A DNA stretch of 64,000 nt from Selaginella tamariscina (GCA_003024785.1 PUQB01000058.1:654330-718329), one strand, 5' to 3'. Shown: positions 25,363-37,279, counted from the stretch's first letter. Program-made: numbers and translations. The notes: generated from the sequence alone by a model not told the origin.

Positions 25363-27061
25363 TTAGCATTCATAACATTTGGGAAAAAGCTTGAAGTTTG
25401 TCAGCTTGAGAAGAGTATCCGTATCAGCCCATATACCCAAACCACATTCTACAATGAGCACCCACAGAATGACAGCTAGATTAATACTAAAATCCACTAC
25501 CCCCCAGTCTTGTTAAAGGCTGTGAATTCTTCTGTTCATCCAGTGACCAAAACACTGTACAATAAGCTGCGCAAGGTATGATGAAGAAGTTCCAAGTTAG
25601 CACAGCAGCGTCAAATAGTTTGCCAAGAACACTGTAATATGGTAATGGTAATGCTAATCCTGTTGCCCATATCACCATGAACACCGGTAACCTGGACAAT
25701 GTTCGCTTTGTATAGCTCGGCGACTCATGTATATGCAGGAGCTTCTCCCACATTGTGTATGCAGCAAGTGAATACATCCCAAAGTTGATGAACTGCAAAT
25801 GCGAGCATGTAATACATTGTGTGCGTGTGCATGTGTGTGTGTGAGAGAGAGAGTCCTACCAGGCGAATAAGGATGAGGACCACCGCAGTATCTCTAAACT
25901 TGGAACGTGGAAGCACTTCAAATGTATTTGATACTGTGAGCAGTTTGTCTCCGAACACCTGGTCCATACTTATTCTTGGAACCATGACAACTACAAGGAT
26001 GTAGAGTGTGCCATAAGCATATACCATGGAATATGCTTGAGGCTTCCACATTGCATCCATAATTTCGCTAGAAGAAAAATGGTTATATATAAAGGCAAAC
26101 ACACATAGATGTGCTTACACTGGAACGGGGATAATTCCAAGATTTATAATCTGAGTATAGCCAAAAAAATACTCATGGTAGCTACGAGGAGCTGAATGCC
26201 TCACATCTGGAGCCTAATATTCAATAACACAATACCCATAACTTGTATGTGTGTGTGTTATAAAACCGGTTATGCTTGCCTTATCCAGAAGTAATGTTGC
26301 TACTGTTAAGTAACTAGAGACAAAGATGCTCGCGACAACTCCAATGAACGACCAAATCATGTAGTTGTGAGCACTGGGCGTAAAGATTGACAAAGAGAAG
26401 ACTGCACCAAGAACACATGTCCACGTTCTCTTGTCAAGTTTCTTATTAATGTTATACACAACGCTGCATTTAACATTAATAATAACATTATCCCATGGTA
26501 AATGTAAAACACACACACACATACCTGCCACTCGCAGTTATCGGTGCAACTGAAATGTACGACACAAAGCATAAGTTAAATATTAGTGAGACTGCTTTCC
26601 ATCTTGCACCCAGGAGTCCACCAATGACTTCATGAAGCTGTATAAAATATTATAAAATATGCTTTAACTAATATAATAAATGAATGATGTATTCATATCT
26701 TTCATGACGAATTCACCTGAACTGTGGGGTGCTGCCGCTGTAAATCACGAGGATTACCGTTAAGCTGGATTGTTTGTCTCTTATGTTTGAGATAAAGAGC
26801 GTTGATCACACACTGAGTCCACACTCCAATGGCAGCCTGAAGTAAGCAGAGAATGATAGTCGAGGGCAATCCTAGCTGAGCAATTACTTGAGGCAAAATA
26901 AGAATCCGGGGAGCTAACTGAAAACCAAGGTATACAATTTGCAATAAACGGATTATACAAACCTGAGCCGATGCAATATTTAGCCAGGCATCGAATGTGG
27001 AGCCTCCATACCACACTGCACTGAGAAGAAACTCATGCCAAGTCTTTGTGCTCATGTTCAC
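25363..27061 (-). pseudogene. AUX1/LAX-like carrier, second copy with frameshifted last exon
   Basis: Exons: 27061-26963, 26917-26717, 26637-26525, 26463-26280, 26213-26119, 26067-25860, 25792-25363. Exons 1-6 have exactly the same lengths as in the copy at 2561-4284 and all splice positions agree, including the GC donor of intron 4 (26214-26279) and the 45-bp intron 1 (26918-26962). Exon 7 has a 6-bp insertion (extra Leu-Pro near 25635-25655) and a 2-bp deletion at about 25500 that gives an early stop after RLGGSGF. Beyond it the old frame still reads LGIWADTDTLLKL...FPKCYEC. About 45 C-terminal residues would be lost. Exons otherwise diverge mainly by conservative changes, so a truncated but expressed product is possible; a sequencing error at the C-run is the alternative. 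Confidence 0.8.
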
Positions 27062-28240
27062 AAGCAGATGCAGTCAAACCGTGTTGAGGACGTCAATAGT
27101 GTTTCTTGTGGTCCATGACCTGTTATCTATCAGCAGCAATGCTCGTCGCTGTACGTATCTAATTTGATCGTATATTGTAATATATTATACTTTTCAAAAA
27201 GTGTAATAGAGTTTGTTTGACATTGTCTGCATTGAGGATGACATTTTGTACAGATTTTATACATTTTAATTTCACGTGTAAACTTTATACTGGATTTCAA
27301 TTTCCACATAGTGGGGCTGTACAGAAGTGTATGGAAGTTGTATTTAAGTGTCGATAATATAAATAAAATTAAGTGATTTTTATTTTAACTCAACTTACAG
27401 AATTTATTTTATATATGAGGCTATTTTAAAACTTTTAACATTTTAAACATAAATTTAAACATAATGTATAAAATGTTTAAATTTTAAACTATTAAAACCG
27501 AATTACTGTATTAATTAATATGTTTAATGTCATATTCTAGTAATTATTTTGCTTATTAGTTATAACATATATCTAATAAAGGTTTCTTATTCATTTAGCT
27601 ATTCATTCTTTACATACACGCACGAACACACGCACACACTATAAAATATCAGTAAGAAAAGAGGGCCACAAAGAAGTTTGTGTGTGTGTATGTGCGTATA
27701 CACGTCATGACTTTTCAACAACAACAACGCTGCAAGAAAGAATGAGCTAAAATATGTAAAATGTCATAATGCTGTGTGGCCTCCTTTTTATTTTGTATTT
27801 AGAAATACTTATATAAACTAAATCGCATATAAATAACATGTATTAACCCTGAAAGTTTTCTTAATTTATATTTTTCAAATTCACATAAAATAAAAGAATT
27901 AAATAATTAGCTTAATAAGTTTTGTTTAATTTAAACTGTATTTGTTCTTGTCTATACGTATATACGCTCTTTCTTTTGTACTATTCCGACCATAAATAAA
28001 TTAATACATTTAGTGTTGCACGTATAAATTACAATACATTTTAAAGCTGCACGTATGTATGCGAATCGTATCAGACGATTACTTGAAGTTTTAAAATGTC
28101 CAAAATAAATATAAACTTGGATATACATTTGAACTTACATATATCTGTATATAAAATAGATACCGAAGTTATATTAGTAGTAAGTTAAATAAAAAATTAA
28201 TTACTATTATCGTTATGTAACTATATATTTAATAATATGA

Positions 28241-28369
28241 GGAATAGACCCTGTTTATTAAAAAAACCTAAAAGACTCTTAAATGGGTTATGGTACCTGT
28301 AGAATGGATTAAATCTATGTCACATCAATGTTACATATACATTCATTTTAAGTACAAGTGGGGTTCGTG
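28241..28369. other. Short linker after unit 2
   Basis: No feature seen. Homology to units 1 and 3 ends at about 28240. Confidence 0.4.
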
Positions 28370-28740
28370 ATGGGAACACGACAACTGCTACATATGTAAG
28401 AAATATAAATTGTCACCATGTGATAATCATCGGTATAATTATATTTTTCATATGATGATCATCAATATAATTATATTTGTTCATATGATAATGGGAACAT
28501 GGCAACTGCTACATATGTAAGAGATATGAATTGTTGCCGTGTGATAATCATCAATATAATATATTTGTTCAATGATAATGGGAACATAATATGTAAGAGA
28601 TATGAATTGTGCCATGTGATAATCATCAATATAATTATATTTTTTCATATGATAATGGGAACATGGCAGATGCTACATATGTAAGAGATATGAATTGTCA
28701 TGTGATAATCATCAATATAATTATATTTTTTCATATATGT
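28370..28740. repeat. Minisatellite of about 80-90 bp, 4 units
   Basis: Units start GATAATGGGAACATGGCAAC, then CTACATATGTAAGAGATATG, then a GTGATAATCATCAATATAAT block. Unit starts lie near 28370, 28490, 28575 and 28652, and later units carry internal deletions. An apparent ORF at 28499-28684 is just the translation of these repeats. Confidence 0.85.
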
Positions 28741-28848
28741 ATAACGGAAGTAAGAAATCTTAATCATTGTCATTAACACATTTATATGTGCAAACTTGGT
28801 CTTGAGCCACAATACATAGACAAATGTGGATCACAAACTTCATAGAGG

Positions 28849-29352
28849 TTCAACAATTTCTCCCTTAGCTTAGCAAATATGAAAAAAAAAATAGATTTTT
28901 TACATAGAAAAATTCTAAATATTATACATTGTACAAGAGGGTGCCAAACATGAGGTTAACAATGTGGGGTGACAAATGCGAGTTGATCAATGAGACATGC
29001 AAAGATATTCTTGAATCTGAAGCTATATTAATGATGTACAGTAATAGATAGTGGTAACCAACACTACCTAACCAAAAACTATCTATTACTATACATCATG
29101 TTTACCACTATCTATTACTGTACCCCAACCCTATTTACCACTATCTATTACTGTACATCATTAATATAGCTTGAGATTTAAGAAATATCTTTGCATGTCT
29201 CATTGATCAACTCGCATTTGTCACCCCACATTGTTAACCTCATGTTTGGCACCTCTTGTACAATGTTATAATAATATTCAGAATTGTTTCTATGTAAAAA
29301 AATCTATTTTTTGTTTCTTCATACTTGCTAAGCTAAGGGAGAAGTTGTTGAG
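28849..29352. mobile_element. Foldback element / long inverted repeat
   Basis: Two arms of about 200 bp (28849-29057 and 29150-29352) are near-perfect reverse complements. Left arm begins CAACAATTTCTCCCTTAGCT; right arm ends AGCTAAGGGAGAAGTTGTTG. The loop (about 29058-29150) contains three copies of a TACCACTATCTATTACTGTA motif (one inverted). No coding potential. A transcript would fold into a long hairpin. It abuts the truncated LTR B2. Confidence 0.88.
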
Positions 29353-29363
29353 GGAGAAGTTAA

Positions 29364-30837
29364 ATAGGGTTAGGAACACCCTAGGGTTGACCTAACCCTA
29401 GGGTTGCCCTAACCCACGCCTTAAAACCCCCAACCCCCTGGGTAGGGTTTAGGGGTAGAGGTTAGTGTGCAAACTAATCTCATTAACTGGGGTTGGCATT
29501 CCGTGCTAGCCCACTTACACATACAGGAAAAGAGAGGGGAGGGGGGGGGCTTCGTCACATAAATAAGGTAGAGTATGTAAGAGTGAGGGTTCCTGGGTTC
29601 ATGACTAAGCTCGTTACTCTTCTCTTGGTGCAAGCTCTAGCTTGTGTCATTAAGGCACAACCCTTTGTTGTGCCGCCCTAACTTCCAGATGACATGGGTA
29701 CGTCTCACCTTCAAGGTATTTTACCCTTAACGTTGGCGAATCCATGCCTGAGAGGTCTTGTCGGAATGCACGTTTCAAGATGCAGAGGTTGAGGCTTGTC
29801 TCCAGCCTTCTCCTCCACGTCAAGCTAGGTGTAACACTCATGGCCAAACAAGGCACATTCATGTCCTTGTCCAATCATGGGCGTGGATCTTGTTTGACGG
29901 GTTCACATTACTCAATTCTTGAGGGTTCACTAAGGGGTTCTAGAGTTGGCATTTAGGAGCCACGTTTGTGGCACTTGGTGCAACTCTCGAATCTAAGGGC
30001 TATGGCATGATAGCCCACAACGGGGAAGGCAATGTCACATGGAGATGTGACACTGGGTTAGACATCACATGATACAACGCCTGAGGCACGCCCTTTGGGG
30101 TTGTGTCGTGGGCTTGTCGCCAAGGGGTTGGATACTCTAACAAATAGATATGCTTGTGCTTGCATTAGGGTGCTAAGCCTTGGGCATTTGCTCAAGGGAA
30201 GTTATGTCTTGTAACTAAGTGTGCTTAGGCACACTTGGCTAGGGGAGTGGTCTCCTTAGAATCCAGGGGTTGAACAACCTAAGCATGTTATCAGGAGTCC
30301 TTTCGTGAGGCACTCGCAAGGTCATGCATGTACTTAGGGTTAACCAAACCTAACCTTAGGGAGTTTGCTTAGCAGAACACTCGTGTCCGCCTACGGTGCA
30401 CACTCGTGTTCTCACTAAGTATTAGCCCTAGGTCTAGGGTATGACTAGGCCACTCAAACCCTTAGGGGTTAGTCGTGGTTTAGGGTACCTAAAGGGGTTG
30501 TAGTCCTAAATGAGGGTGATTCCTCAAGAGGTAAGTGACGATGCCTTGGCTCTGTCACAGGGTATGTGTGAGACACATCTCCTTTGTGGGGTTAGGGTAT
30601 GAGCTTGTCTAGGTCTACTGGGACAGGATCCTGAAGTCTATTTGGGTTATCCTTTAGGGTTTAAGGGATGGTCATTCTAGGAGACTTAGGGTAGGACTCT
30701 AAGTCTTTTGCCTAATTGGGCCTTTGAGTCAGACTCTTAGGGTTATTTTAGAAGATTTAGCGTTGCTCACACAGGGTGATGACGCCGAATGGCCACTTGA
30801 CAGCCACGTGTTGGCCCTTTGGGTTAAAACTCTAACA
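29364..30837 (+). mobile_element. Truncated LTR of chromovirus B family (B2)
   Basis: Matches LTR B1 in reverse orientation from the telomere-like GGGTTAGG block to the terminal TCTAACA. About 300 bp of the LTR start are absent; the break lies at the edge of the foldback element. Has a 10-base G tract (29541-29550 region) just before CACATAAATAAGG. No primer-binding site follows, so no element body is attached. Confidence 0.8.
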
Positions 30838-31589
30838 TCATGTGGGATGCTCTAGGATGCCACCGAACACCAGATCAACCGTTGAAACACCAATCATGGG
30901 TGAGATTGACAGTGTAGAAAAATGCATAACATTTTTACAAGAGTTGCTTGCAAACAATTCTACTAAGAAATGTCTAGTAACTATGGTATGATTCAATTTC
31001 TTTTGAGATACTTATTGTGTTTAATATGTTTGTAATAGGAGGAAGAAGAGGACAATACTATTAAGGGGCACCGAAAGGATAAGGTAAGTTTTAACATCCA
31101 TTAAACTAGGAAAACAATTCTCATGTGATGTTTTTGTAGGGACATGTACCAAATGAGTCTTCTAAGCAATGGGTCCAAGAAACTCAAGGACATAATCAAA
31201 CAAGAAGTGTAGCAATAAACAAGTTTAGGATTGTTCATTCAAGCTGCTATGTCGCACCATGCGACACTGCCTAGACAATGGGATGGAGTAGTGGGTTATG
31301 TAGTAAGCCCACCTACACTGACCCAATCCCTAGCAATGAGCATAGAGAAAAGGACCTTTGTGTTTCTTGTGAAGAGTGGAGTTTTACCTATTGGGAAAGA
31401 CATGAGCCAGTTGGGATTCAAAGTGATGGAAATTATTATCCTCCCAATGTCAGTCAACATTTCTCTCACATGGGGTCCATGGCAAAATCTTGACGGGAAG
31501 CATCCCCCTAGGACTAGGCAGCGGCAGATTCTTCAAGACATAAAGTGACAATATTCTAGCCAATTTGAAGTCTAATTTGGGAATGTGGT
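30838..31589 (+). other. Exon-like fragments of an unknown gene
   Basis: Three plus-strand blocks have good-looking splice borders: one ending near 30986 (GEIDSVEKCITFLQELLAN...), one near 31039-31084 (EEEEDNTIKGHRKDK, between TTTGTAATAG and GTAAGTTTT), and one starting near 31141 (GHVPNESSKQWVQE...). The last block runs on in two overlapping frames with a possible Cys motif (CVSCEEW). It is cut at 31589 by the chromovirus LTR. Family unknown; a transposon-associated gene is possible. Confidence 0.3.
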
Positions 31590-32550
31590 TATCATAATTT
31601 TTACTATGACTCGACCCTTTACTTTGGGGTTTGATTGTTGTTACCTACCGAGTTGTGTGACAAACCCTAATTGTAGTGAGAAACAGCCTCGCTTAGTGCA
31701 CTTAGGTGTTTAGGAGGGTCGGCTATCACTAGGTACCTCGAGAAACTTAGGCAAAGGTAGTACTTACCTTTTAAAAACTCTCCCCCGGTTTGACGTTCCA
31801 CAATAGGTTTTCTGTTAAAATATAGCTTGTCAAAAAGGGTTAGGGACACCCCTAGGGTTGACCTAACCCTAGGGTTGCCCTAACCCCACGCCCTAAACCC
31901 CCCCTAGGGGTTAGGTTTAGGGTTAGGTTAGGACAACCATTTTCTCTAAGGGCTGGCATTTTTGTGCCAGCCCACTTACTCATTTAGGTAAACGGGGGGG
32001 GGGGGGGGTCCGTCACATAAATAAGGTAGAGTATATGTAGTGAGGCTTCCTGGGTTCAAAAGAGAGCTCGTTAACCTCCTACCGGTGCAAGCTAAGCTTG
32101 TGTCGTCAAGGTGCAACCCTCTGTTGTGCCGCCCAAACTTCCACACGACAGGGGTACAACCCACCCTAGGGTTAGACTATCCTTATCGTTGGCAGGATCC
32201 CTTTGTGACGGGGCACGTCACTTCCAAGGAGTTATCAGATTCCTTGGTCCGAAAACCTGCTCGCAAGCTCAAAGGCATTGCCCGAGTTCACGTTCCGCAG
32301 AACTAGTGGTTGAGGCCTTGCTCCGGCCGCCTCAACCACGCCAAGCTAGGAACGAACAAGCTCGGCTAGTCCGTGTCCTGATTCACAAGGTGAGTCTCGT
32401 TCGTGGACTTGGTCAGTTAGGGTTTAAGTTCCTAAGGGTTGGGTTCCTAATACGGGTTACTTTACCAGATTCCGTGGGGTTTCCAGAGAGGGGATTCCAG
32501 GGTTGGCACCTGGCAAGCCGCCTTTGTGGCACCAGGTAAAAACTCTGACA
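31590..32550 (+). repeat. 5' LTR of element A
   Basis: 961 bp. Begins TATCATAATTTTTAC (the 3' copy begins TGTCATAGTTTTTAC, so the first dinucleotide is mutated here) and ends AACTCTGACA. Contains telomere-like GGGTTAGG/TTTAGGG motifs (31838-31945), a 15-base G tract, a TATA-like box and CAACC/GGTTG inverted blocks near 32308-32338. Confidence 0.9.
31994..32030 (+). promoter_or_regulatory. Putative LTR promoter: G tract plus TATA-like box
   Basis: Fifteen consecutive G (31994-32008) followed by TCCGTCACATAAATAAGGTA. ATAAATAAGG is a plausible TATA box. The pair G tract + CACATAAATAAGG is conserved in the 3' LTR (ten G, 38296-38305), in the solo LTR at 11444 and in LTRs B1 and B2. Transcription start is not determined. 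Confidence 0.5.
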
Positions 32551-32552
32551 AT

Positions 32553-32564
32553 TGGTATCGGAGC
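32553..32564 (+). promoter_or_regulatory. Primer-binding site of element A
   Basis: TGGTATCGGAGC two bases after the LTR end. Differs at one position from the TGGTATCAGAGC site complementary to initiator methionine tRNA. The same variant occurs after LTR B3 (44871-44882), so it is a family trait rather than a random mutation. Confidence 0.8.
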
Positions 32565-32782
32565 AAGTTCTCTGCGGTCAGTAGGACTGCCTTAAGTCAT
32601 AGGGTGTTTCAATGTTTAGATAACTCTAAATTCTTGATATACTCTATCGCTTTCGGTTGACATGTCTGTATTCTGCGCAGAGAGTTTGATCCTGTGAGTT
32701 GTCAAACTTCGGAGAACACTTGCTCAGTGAGTCGGCGTGAGATTCTAGGTATGTCCGAAAGTCTTATGCTATTCAAGCTGAT

Positions 32783-33995
32783 GTGTGTGGGTGTACAACC
32801 TGTGCAGGGTGTTTCCAACTTACATTGGGAATATTCCAAGCATATTCTCCGAGTGTTGAAACTAGGGTTCAATACGATGAGAAAAGAAAGCAACCAGAGC
32901 CTGAGGCAGAGAGGGCTGTCGCAGAGGCTCAAAATGAGGAGATGGATGAGGCTGATCCAGGTCGACCCCCTAGTTAGACAACGACCTGGTTGGCAGAAAT
33001 AATGATGGATGCCCTAAACGAACTTCGAGGGGATGTTTTGGGTTGAATGACGAATCGATAATGTTGCCGTTCGGATTCCAACGAATACTGCAGTGCCAGA
33101 TGTTCCGCAACCAGACACACGGAAAAAGAAGAAGAAGCATGACTCAGAGTCAGGTTCCTCTGAATCAGATTCTTCGACGGAAGTAGTGGTGGAGGTCCCA
33201 GTAAATTCAAACCGGTAAAGCCTTCGAATTTCATGGGTTCAAAGGATTACAAGGTTTTGGATGACTGGTTGTATGATATGGAAAGCTATTTCGAGGCTGC
33301 TTCCGTGAGAAAGACAGAAAAGGTTGCATGTGCCAAGCAGTTTCTTAAAGAAGAAGCTAAGACTTGGTGGCGAATTGTTGAAGGTGAACGTGGATACCGA
33401 AACAGCTGGAAGCACATGAAAAAGGAGATCAAAAAGCAGTATATGCCGGATGATCTCGGTTTGCGATTGCGTGCTGACCTGGCACTTTGTCAACAGGGAG
33501 TTCGGGGAAGTCCTATGGACCACGTTTATCGATTCGAAAGTGTACGGCGATTGGTGCCAAATATGAGCGATGATGAAGCTCGAAGTTGCTTCATGGCTAG
33601 CTTGAATGAGAAACGCGAAGGAAATCTTAAGGTACAAGCCAACAAGCTATCGGGAATGTCAAGAGGCAGCTCAAAAGGTTGCTTATGGCATGTCGTTAGA
33701 AGACTTGTACAAAGGGGAGGAAGCAAAACCTAAACCAAGGAGGTTTCCTCCAAAGTCTGGGTTCAGAAGGTTTGATAGGCGACCAGATCAATCGCCATCA
33801 ATTCGAAGTGCAAGTCCCTTTTGTAGTTCCAAGTTTTCGGACACATCAAGACCCACCGGATTTCGGAAACCATTGGCGTTACCACCTCCTCAGCAGGCCA
33901 AAGGATCGGCTCCAAAGTCTGCTCCCCGCGTTCCGCAGGCGGGGTCGTAATGTTATAATTGTAACAAGCCTGGTCATTTTGCTAAAGAGTGTCGG
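32783..33995 (+). pseudogene. gag of element A
   Basis: Charged N-terminal part (32783-32977), then after disruption the capsid-like frame 33233-33733. That frame carries NFMGSKDYKVLDDWLYDME, CAKQFLKEEAKTWWRIVEG and MPDDLGLRLRADLALCQQG. It then shifts frame near 33630 (YRECQEAAQKVAYGMSLEDL in 33606-33950). A CCHC knuckle CYNCNKPGHFAKEC follows near 33950-33995 after a stop. Forms the particle that houses reverse transcription. Confidence 0.85.
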
Positions 33996-34495
33996 CACCC
34001 TCACAACAATCAGGACATTTCAAGGCGATGGTAGAAGAGGAAGTTGCTGAACCAGAAACGCTTGAAGATCCGGAAGATGAGTCAGAAGAGGTAATGTTGT
34101 GCCAGACACAACCTGCCTTATTCGCTATTCAAGACAAAACTGACCCTTTGCTATATTTGACAGGAAGGATACGAGGGGACCGAGTCCGAATGATGATCGA
34201 TACTGGAGCAACATACAACTTCATATCGACTAGTCTAGCTCGTCGATTGAATTTGGATGTAATAAAGATGTGTGAAATAAAGATCAATTTTGGCAAAGGT
34301 TCTCAAAATACTAATAATATAGCAAGGGCAGTTCCTGTCCAAATCAAAGATTGGAAGGCTAAGCTAGACTTAGTTGTCTTGAATATGACGGGGTTTGACT
34401 TTGTTTTGGGTATGGAATGGTTCCATAAACATGTAATCGAAATGAGGGGTTCGGAGATAATCGAATCACGCTTGCAGCAGATAAAGAGACATTAG
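33989..34495 (+). pseudogene. Protease region of element A
   Basis: Retropepsin-type aspartic protease domain, about 34130-34440. Active-site motif MIDTGATYNFIS near 34192-34227, followed by a typical second half FDFVLGMEWF. The frame is open from 33989 to a stop at 34495; the join to RT is broken. Confidence 0.85.
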
Positions 34496-34595
34496 AAAAC
34501 ACGCTCAAAATGGAAACGCTAACTGATAAGGATTGGAATCCTATGTTCCTTACCTTAACTCAGTTGCGTAAGCAGTTAGACATCAGTTTCTTGCA

Positions 34596-35460
34596 ATGGT
34601 TTTGGATACTGGTGAAGTCAAAATAGGAGATGGTCAAGAATCTGTTCCTGAACCTATTTTGGAAGTCTTGAACATGTTTAAGGATGTGTTGCCGGAAGAC
34701 TTGCCGCCGAGTTACCTCCACGTCGAGCTGTGGACCACAGATAGAGATTTTGCCAGGTTCGTCTCCACCGGCAAGAGCCCCATATCGGTTGAATCCTCAA
34801 GAGTTAGTAGAATTGAAGAGACAGCTGACAGAAGATTGGTCGAGGACACATTCGACCTAGTCGATCCTATGGTGCACCTATCTTGTTTGTAATGAAAAAG
34901 GATGGTACGATGCGAATGTGTGTGGACTATCGAGCACTGAACGCGATAACTATCAAAAATAAGTATCCTCTTCCACGAGTGGACGACTTATTTGATAGGC
35001 TATAAAAGCAAAGTATTTTTCAAGAATAGACTTGAGATCTGGGTACCATCAGATTCGGGTAGCAGAGAATGACATTGAGAAGACCGCTTTTCGAACGCGT
35101 TATGGATCATTTGAGTTTCTAGTCTTGCCATTCGGGTTGTGCAATGCTCCAGCAACTTTTTGCACAATGATGGATGATGTGTTTAGAGACTATCTAGACG
35201 AGTTCGTAGTGGTGTATATTGATGACATTCTGTTTTCAGTTCGACAATTGAGGAACATGTGGAACACTTAGAAAAAGTGTTTCAGAGGGAGAGAACCAGT
35301 TGTATGCTAAAGAAAGCAAGTGCGCATTTGGTCAAACCAAGATAGATTTCTTGGGACACTTGATCTCAGGTGGGGAGGTTGCCATGGACCCAAAGAAAAT
35401 TCAAGCTATTACGAGTGGATGACTTTAAAAGACGTGCATGAAGTTAGATCATTTCTTGGT
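34596..35460 (+). pseudogene. Reverse transcriptase of element A
   Basis: Landmarks: [19 protein letters not shown] (34888-34945), [13 protein letters not shown] (35020-35060), [17 protein letters not shown] (35112-35160), and the catalytic box VVYIDDIL (35211-35234). At least three frame changes: near 34860, near 35005 and after 35245. It would copy the element RNA into DNA in the particle. Confidence 0.9.
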
Positions 35461-35967
35461 CTGACAGGGTATTACCGAAGATTCATAAAGGGTTACTCGG
35501 AAATAGCGGCCCCATTGACAGATCTTACGAAAAACATTCCATGGCATTGGACTCCAGAGTGCCAACGTGCGTTCGTCAAACTCAAAGAGGCTATCTCTTC
35601 TGAGCCAGTTTTGCAGTTGCCCATCTTTGAAGATCCCTTTGAAGTAGAATGTGACGCTTCCGACTTTGCAATTGGTGGTGTATTGCAACAGAAAGGACAT
35701 CCAGTGTCCTTTTTCTCGAAGAAGTTAGATGCCGCGCAAACTCGATGGCCTACTCACGAAAAGGAGATGTATGCTATTGTTGCTTCCTTGGAGTATTGGC
35801 GTCATTATCTTCCAAGTCATGGCACTGTGGTTTGGACAGATAGTGTAACTCTAAGGTATTTTGAAACGCAGCCGAAGCTATCACCGAAGTATGCTAGATG
35901 GCAGCAGAAGTTGGCACGATTTCAGCCTGAAATCAACATAAGCGGGAAAGGACAATGTGGTAGCTGA
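35320..35967 (+). pseudogene. RT connection and RNase H of element A
   Basis: An open stretch of 215 codons. It begins with the end of RT (VRSFLGLTGYYRRFIKGYS) and continues with the RNase H domain: FEVECDASDFAIGGVL, FFSKKLDAAQTRWPTHEKEM, LEYWRHYLPSHGTVVWTDS. RNase H removes template RNA. Stops at 35967 one frame off the ADALSR motif. Confidence 0.9.
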
Positions 35968-36239
35968 TGCACTCAGTAGGAAAGGGTCATCTTCGTATTA
36001 TGTCAGCACCCGTGTCAACTTTGGTGGATGAATTTGTGACGGCGTATCCTCAGGACAAGTTTGCTAAGGAGGCTTTGAGCCTGGTGGCAAAGAGGAAACA
36101 AGTTCATCAATTACGAAGAGATGGTAATATTCCAGCAGGAATAGAAAGTCGAATGGATGCACTCAAACAGGCCATTTTGCGGTACGAGATGGAGTTCTTT
36201 ATTATAAAGAAAAGAGACTCTATGTTCCAGAAGGGACAT

Positions 36240-37279
36240 GGAGGGAGAGGCTGTTAAGAGAGCATCACGATGTTCCTTTGGCAGGACATGGTGGAAGGCA
36301 TAAGACGTTGGCTTTGTTGAAACAGGGATTCTATTGGCCGGGTATGATAGATGATGTTGCCAATATGTCAAGACATGCCCCACATGTCAACAAGTAAAAT
36401 CGTCGCAAAAACGAGCTGGGAAGTTGCAGTGTATACCGATTCCAGAGCGGCCATTTCAAAGTGTTACTTTGGACTTTATCATGGGATTGCCAAAATCTTG
36501 TGGTTTTAATGCGCTCATGGTGGTAGTCGATCGTTTTCAAAGGTTGCTCATTTCATTCCAACTGTAGAGACAGTGAATGCAATTCAAGCAGCGAAGTTGT
36601 TCTTCCACGAAGTCATAAGAGTGCGGGCTACCGGAAACATGATCTCAGATCGGGATCCTCGTTTACGGGAAGTTTTGGGGAACATTGTTTAAGCAGTTTG
36701 GTACGATGCTGAGTTCAGTACAGCTACCATCCGCAAACTGATGGTCAAACGGAGAGGGTGAACCGACAAGTCGAGGACTATCTCAGATGCTATGTTCAAC
36801 TTGATTGGGCTGAACACTTAGATATGGCTGAGATATGTTACAATAACTCGACACACACTGCAATCGGATGTAGCCCGATGGAAGTGTTAACTGGGAATAA
36901 GGGTGGTATTCCTCAGAGTATGGTGTTACCGAAAGACGATAGCAATCGAGTTCCATCTGTAGCAGAGTTCACGGGACAATTGTATCGAACATGGGAAGCT
37001 GCTCGTCAAGCGATGGCTGCAGCACAGGAAAGGTATCGTCAGCAGTACGATAAACATCGGCGGGATGTAGAGTATCAGGTTGGGGATATGGTATTGTTGA
37101 GTACCAAAAACCTGAAGGTTCCAACGACTCTTTCGAGGAAGTTTCTATCGCACTACATAGGTCCATACAAGGTGGTGAAGCAAGTAGGGAAAGTGGCTTA
37201 TGAGTTAGATCTTCCTGGAGTTGGGAACAATACACAATGTGTTTCATGTCAATTTACTCGAGCCATTCCACAAGGATGA
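36240..37279 (+). pseudogene. Integrase of element A
   Basis: H2C2 zinc-binding part (EHHDVPLAGHGGRHKTLALL, FYWPGM; Cys pair as CPTCQQ in a shifted frame near 36378), catalytic-core motifs (RPFQSVTLDFIMGLP near 36450; ISDRDPR near 36645), and the well kept C-terminal half 36758-37279. That half carries VNRQVEDYLRCY, TAIGCSPMEVLTG and a basic GPYKVVKQVG stretch. Small indels break the core around 36540, 36590, 36680 and 36720. Confidence 0.88.

Larger units (their letters stand above)
25025..28240. repeat. Segmental repeat unit 2
   Basis: Contains a TIM50-like N-terminal remnant, the second AUX/LAX copy, and the upstream intergenic part up to about 28240. The RUVBL2-like part is missing. The segment 27340-28240 is colinear with 60830-61690 of unit 3. 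The block around 27660-27745 equals the conserved intergenic block of unit 1. Confidence 0.8.

Noticed and set aside
28499..28684. 61-codon ORF
   Set aside because: Lies wholly within the 80-90-bp minisatellite.
28370..28740. CRISPR-like array
   Set aside because: Units are long, unequal and have no unique spacers; a degenerate minisatellite in a eukaryotic context.
29421..30060. ORFs within the LTRs (29493-29681, 29744-29956, 32040-32539, 18102-18517)
   Set aside because: They lie in LTR sequence, differ between copies and are not conserved as proteins.
31855..31945. Interstitial telomere tract from a chromosome fusion
   Set aside because: The CCCTAA-like motifs are irregular and occur at the same place in every LTR of the family, so they belong to the LTR.
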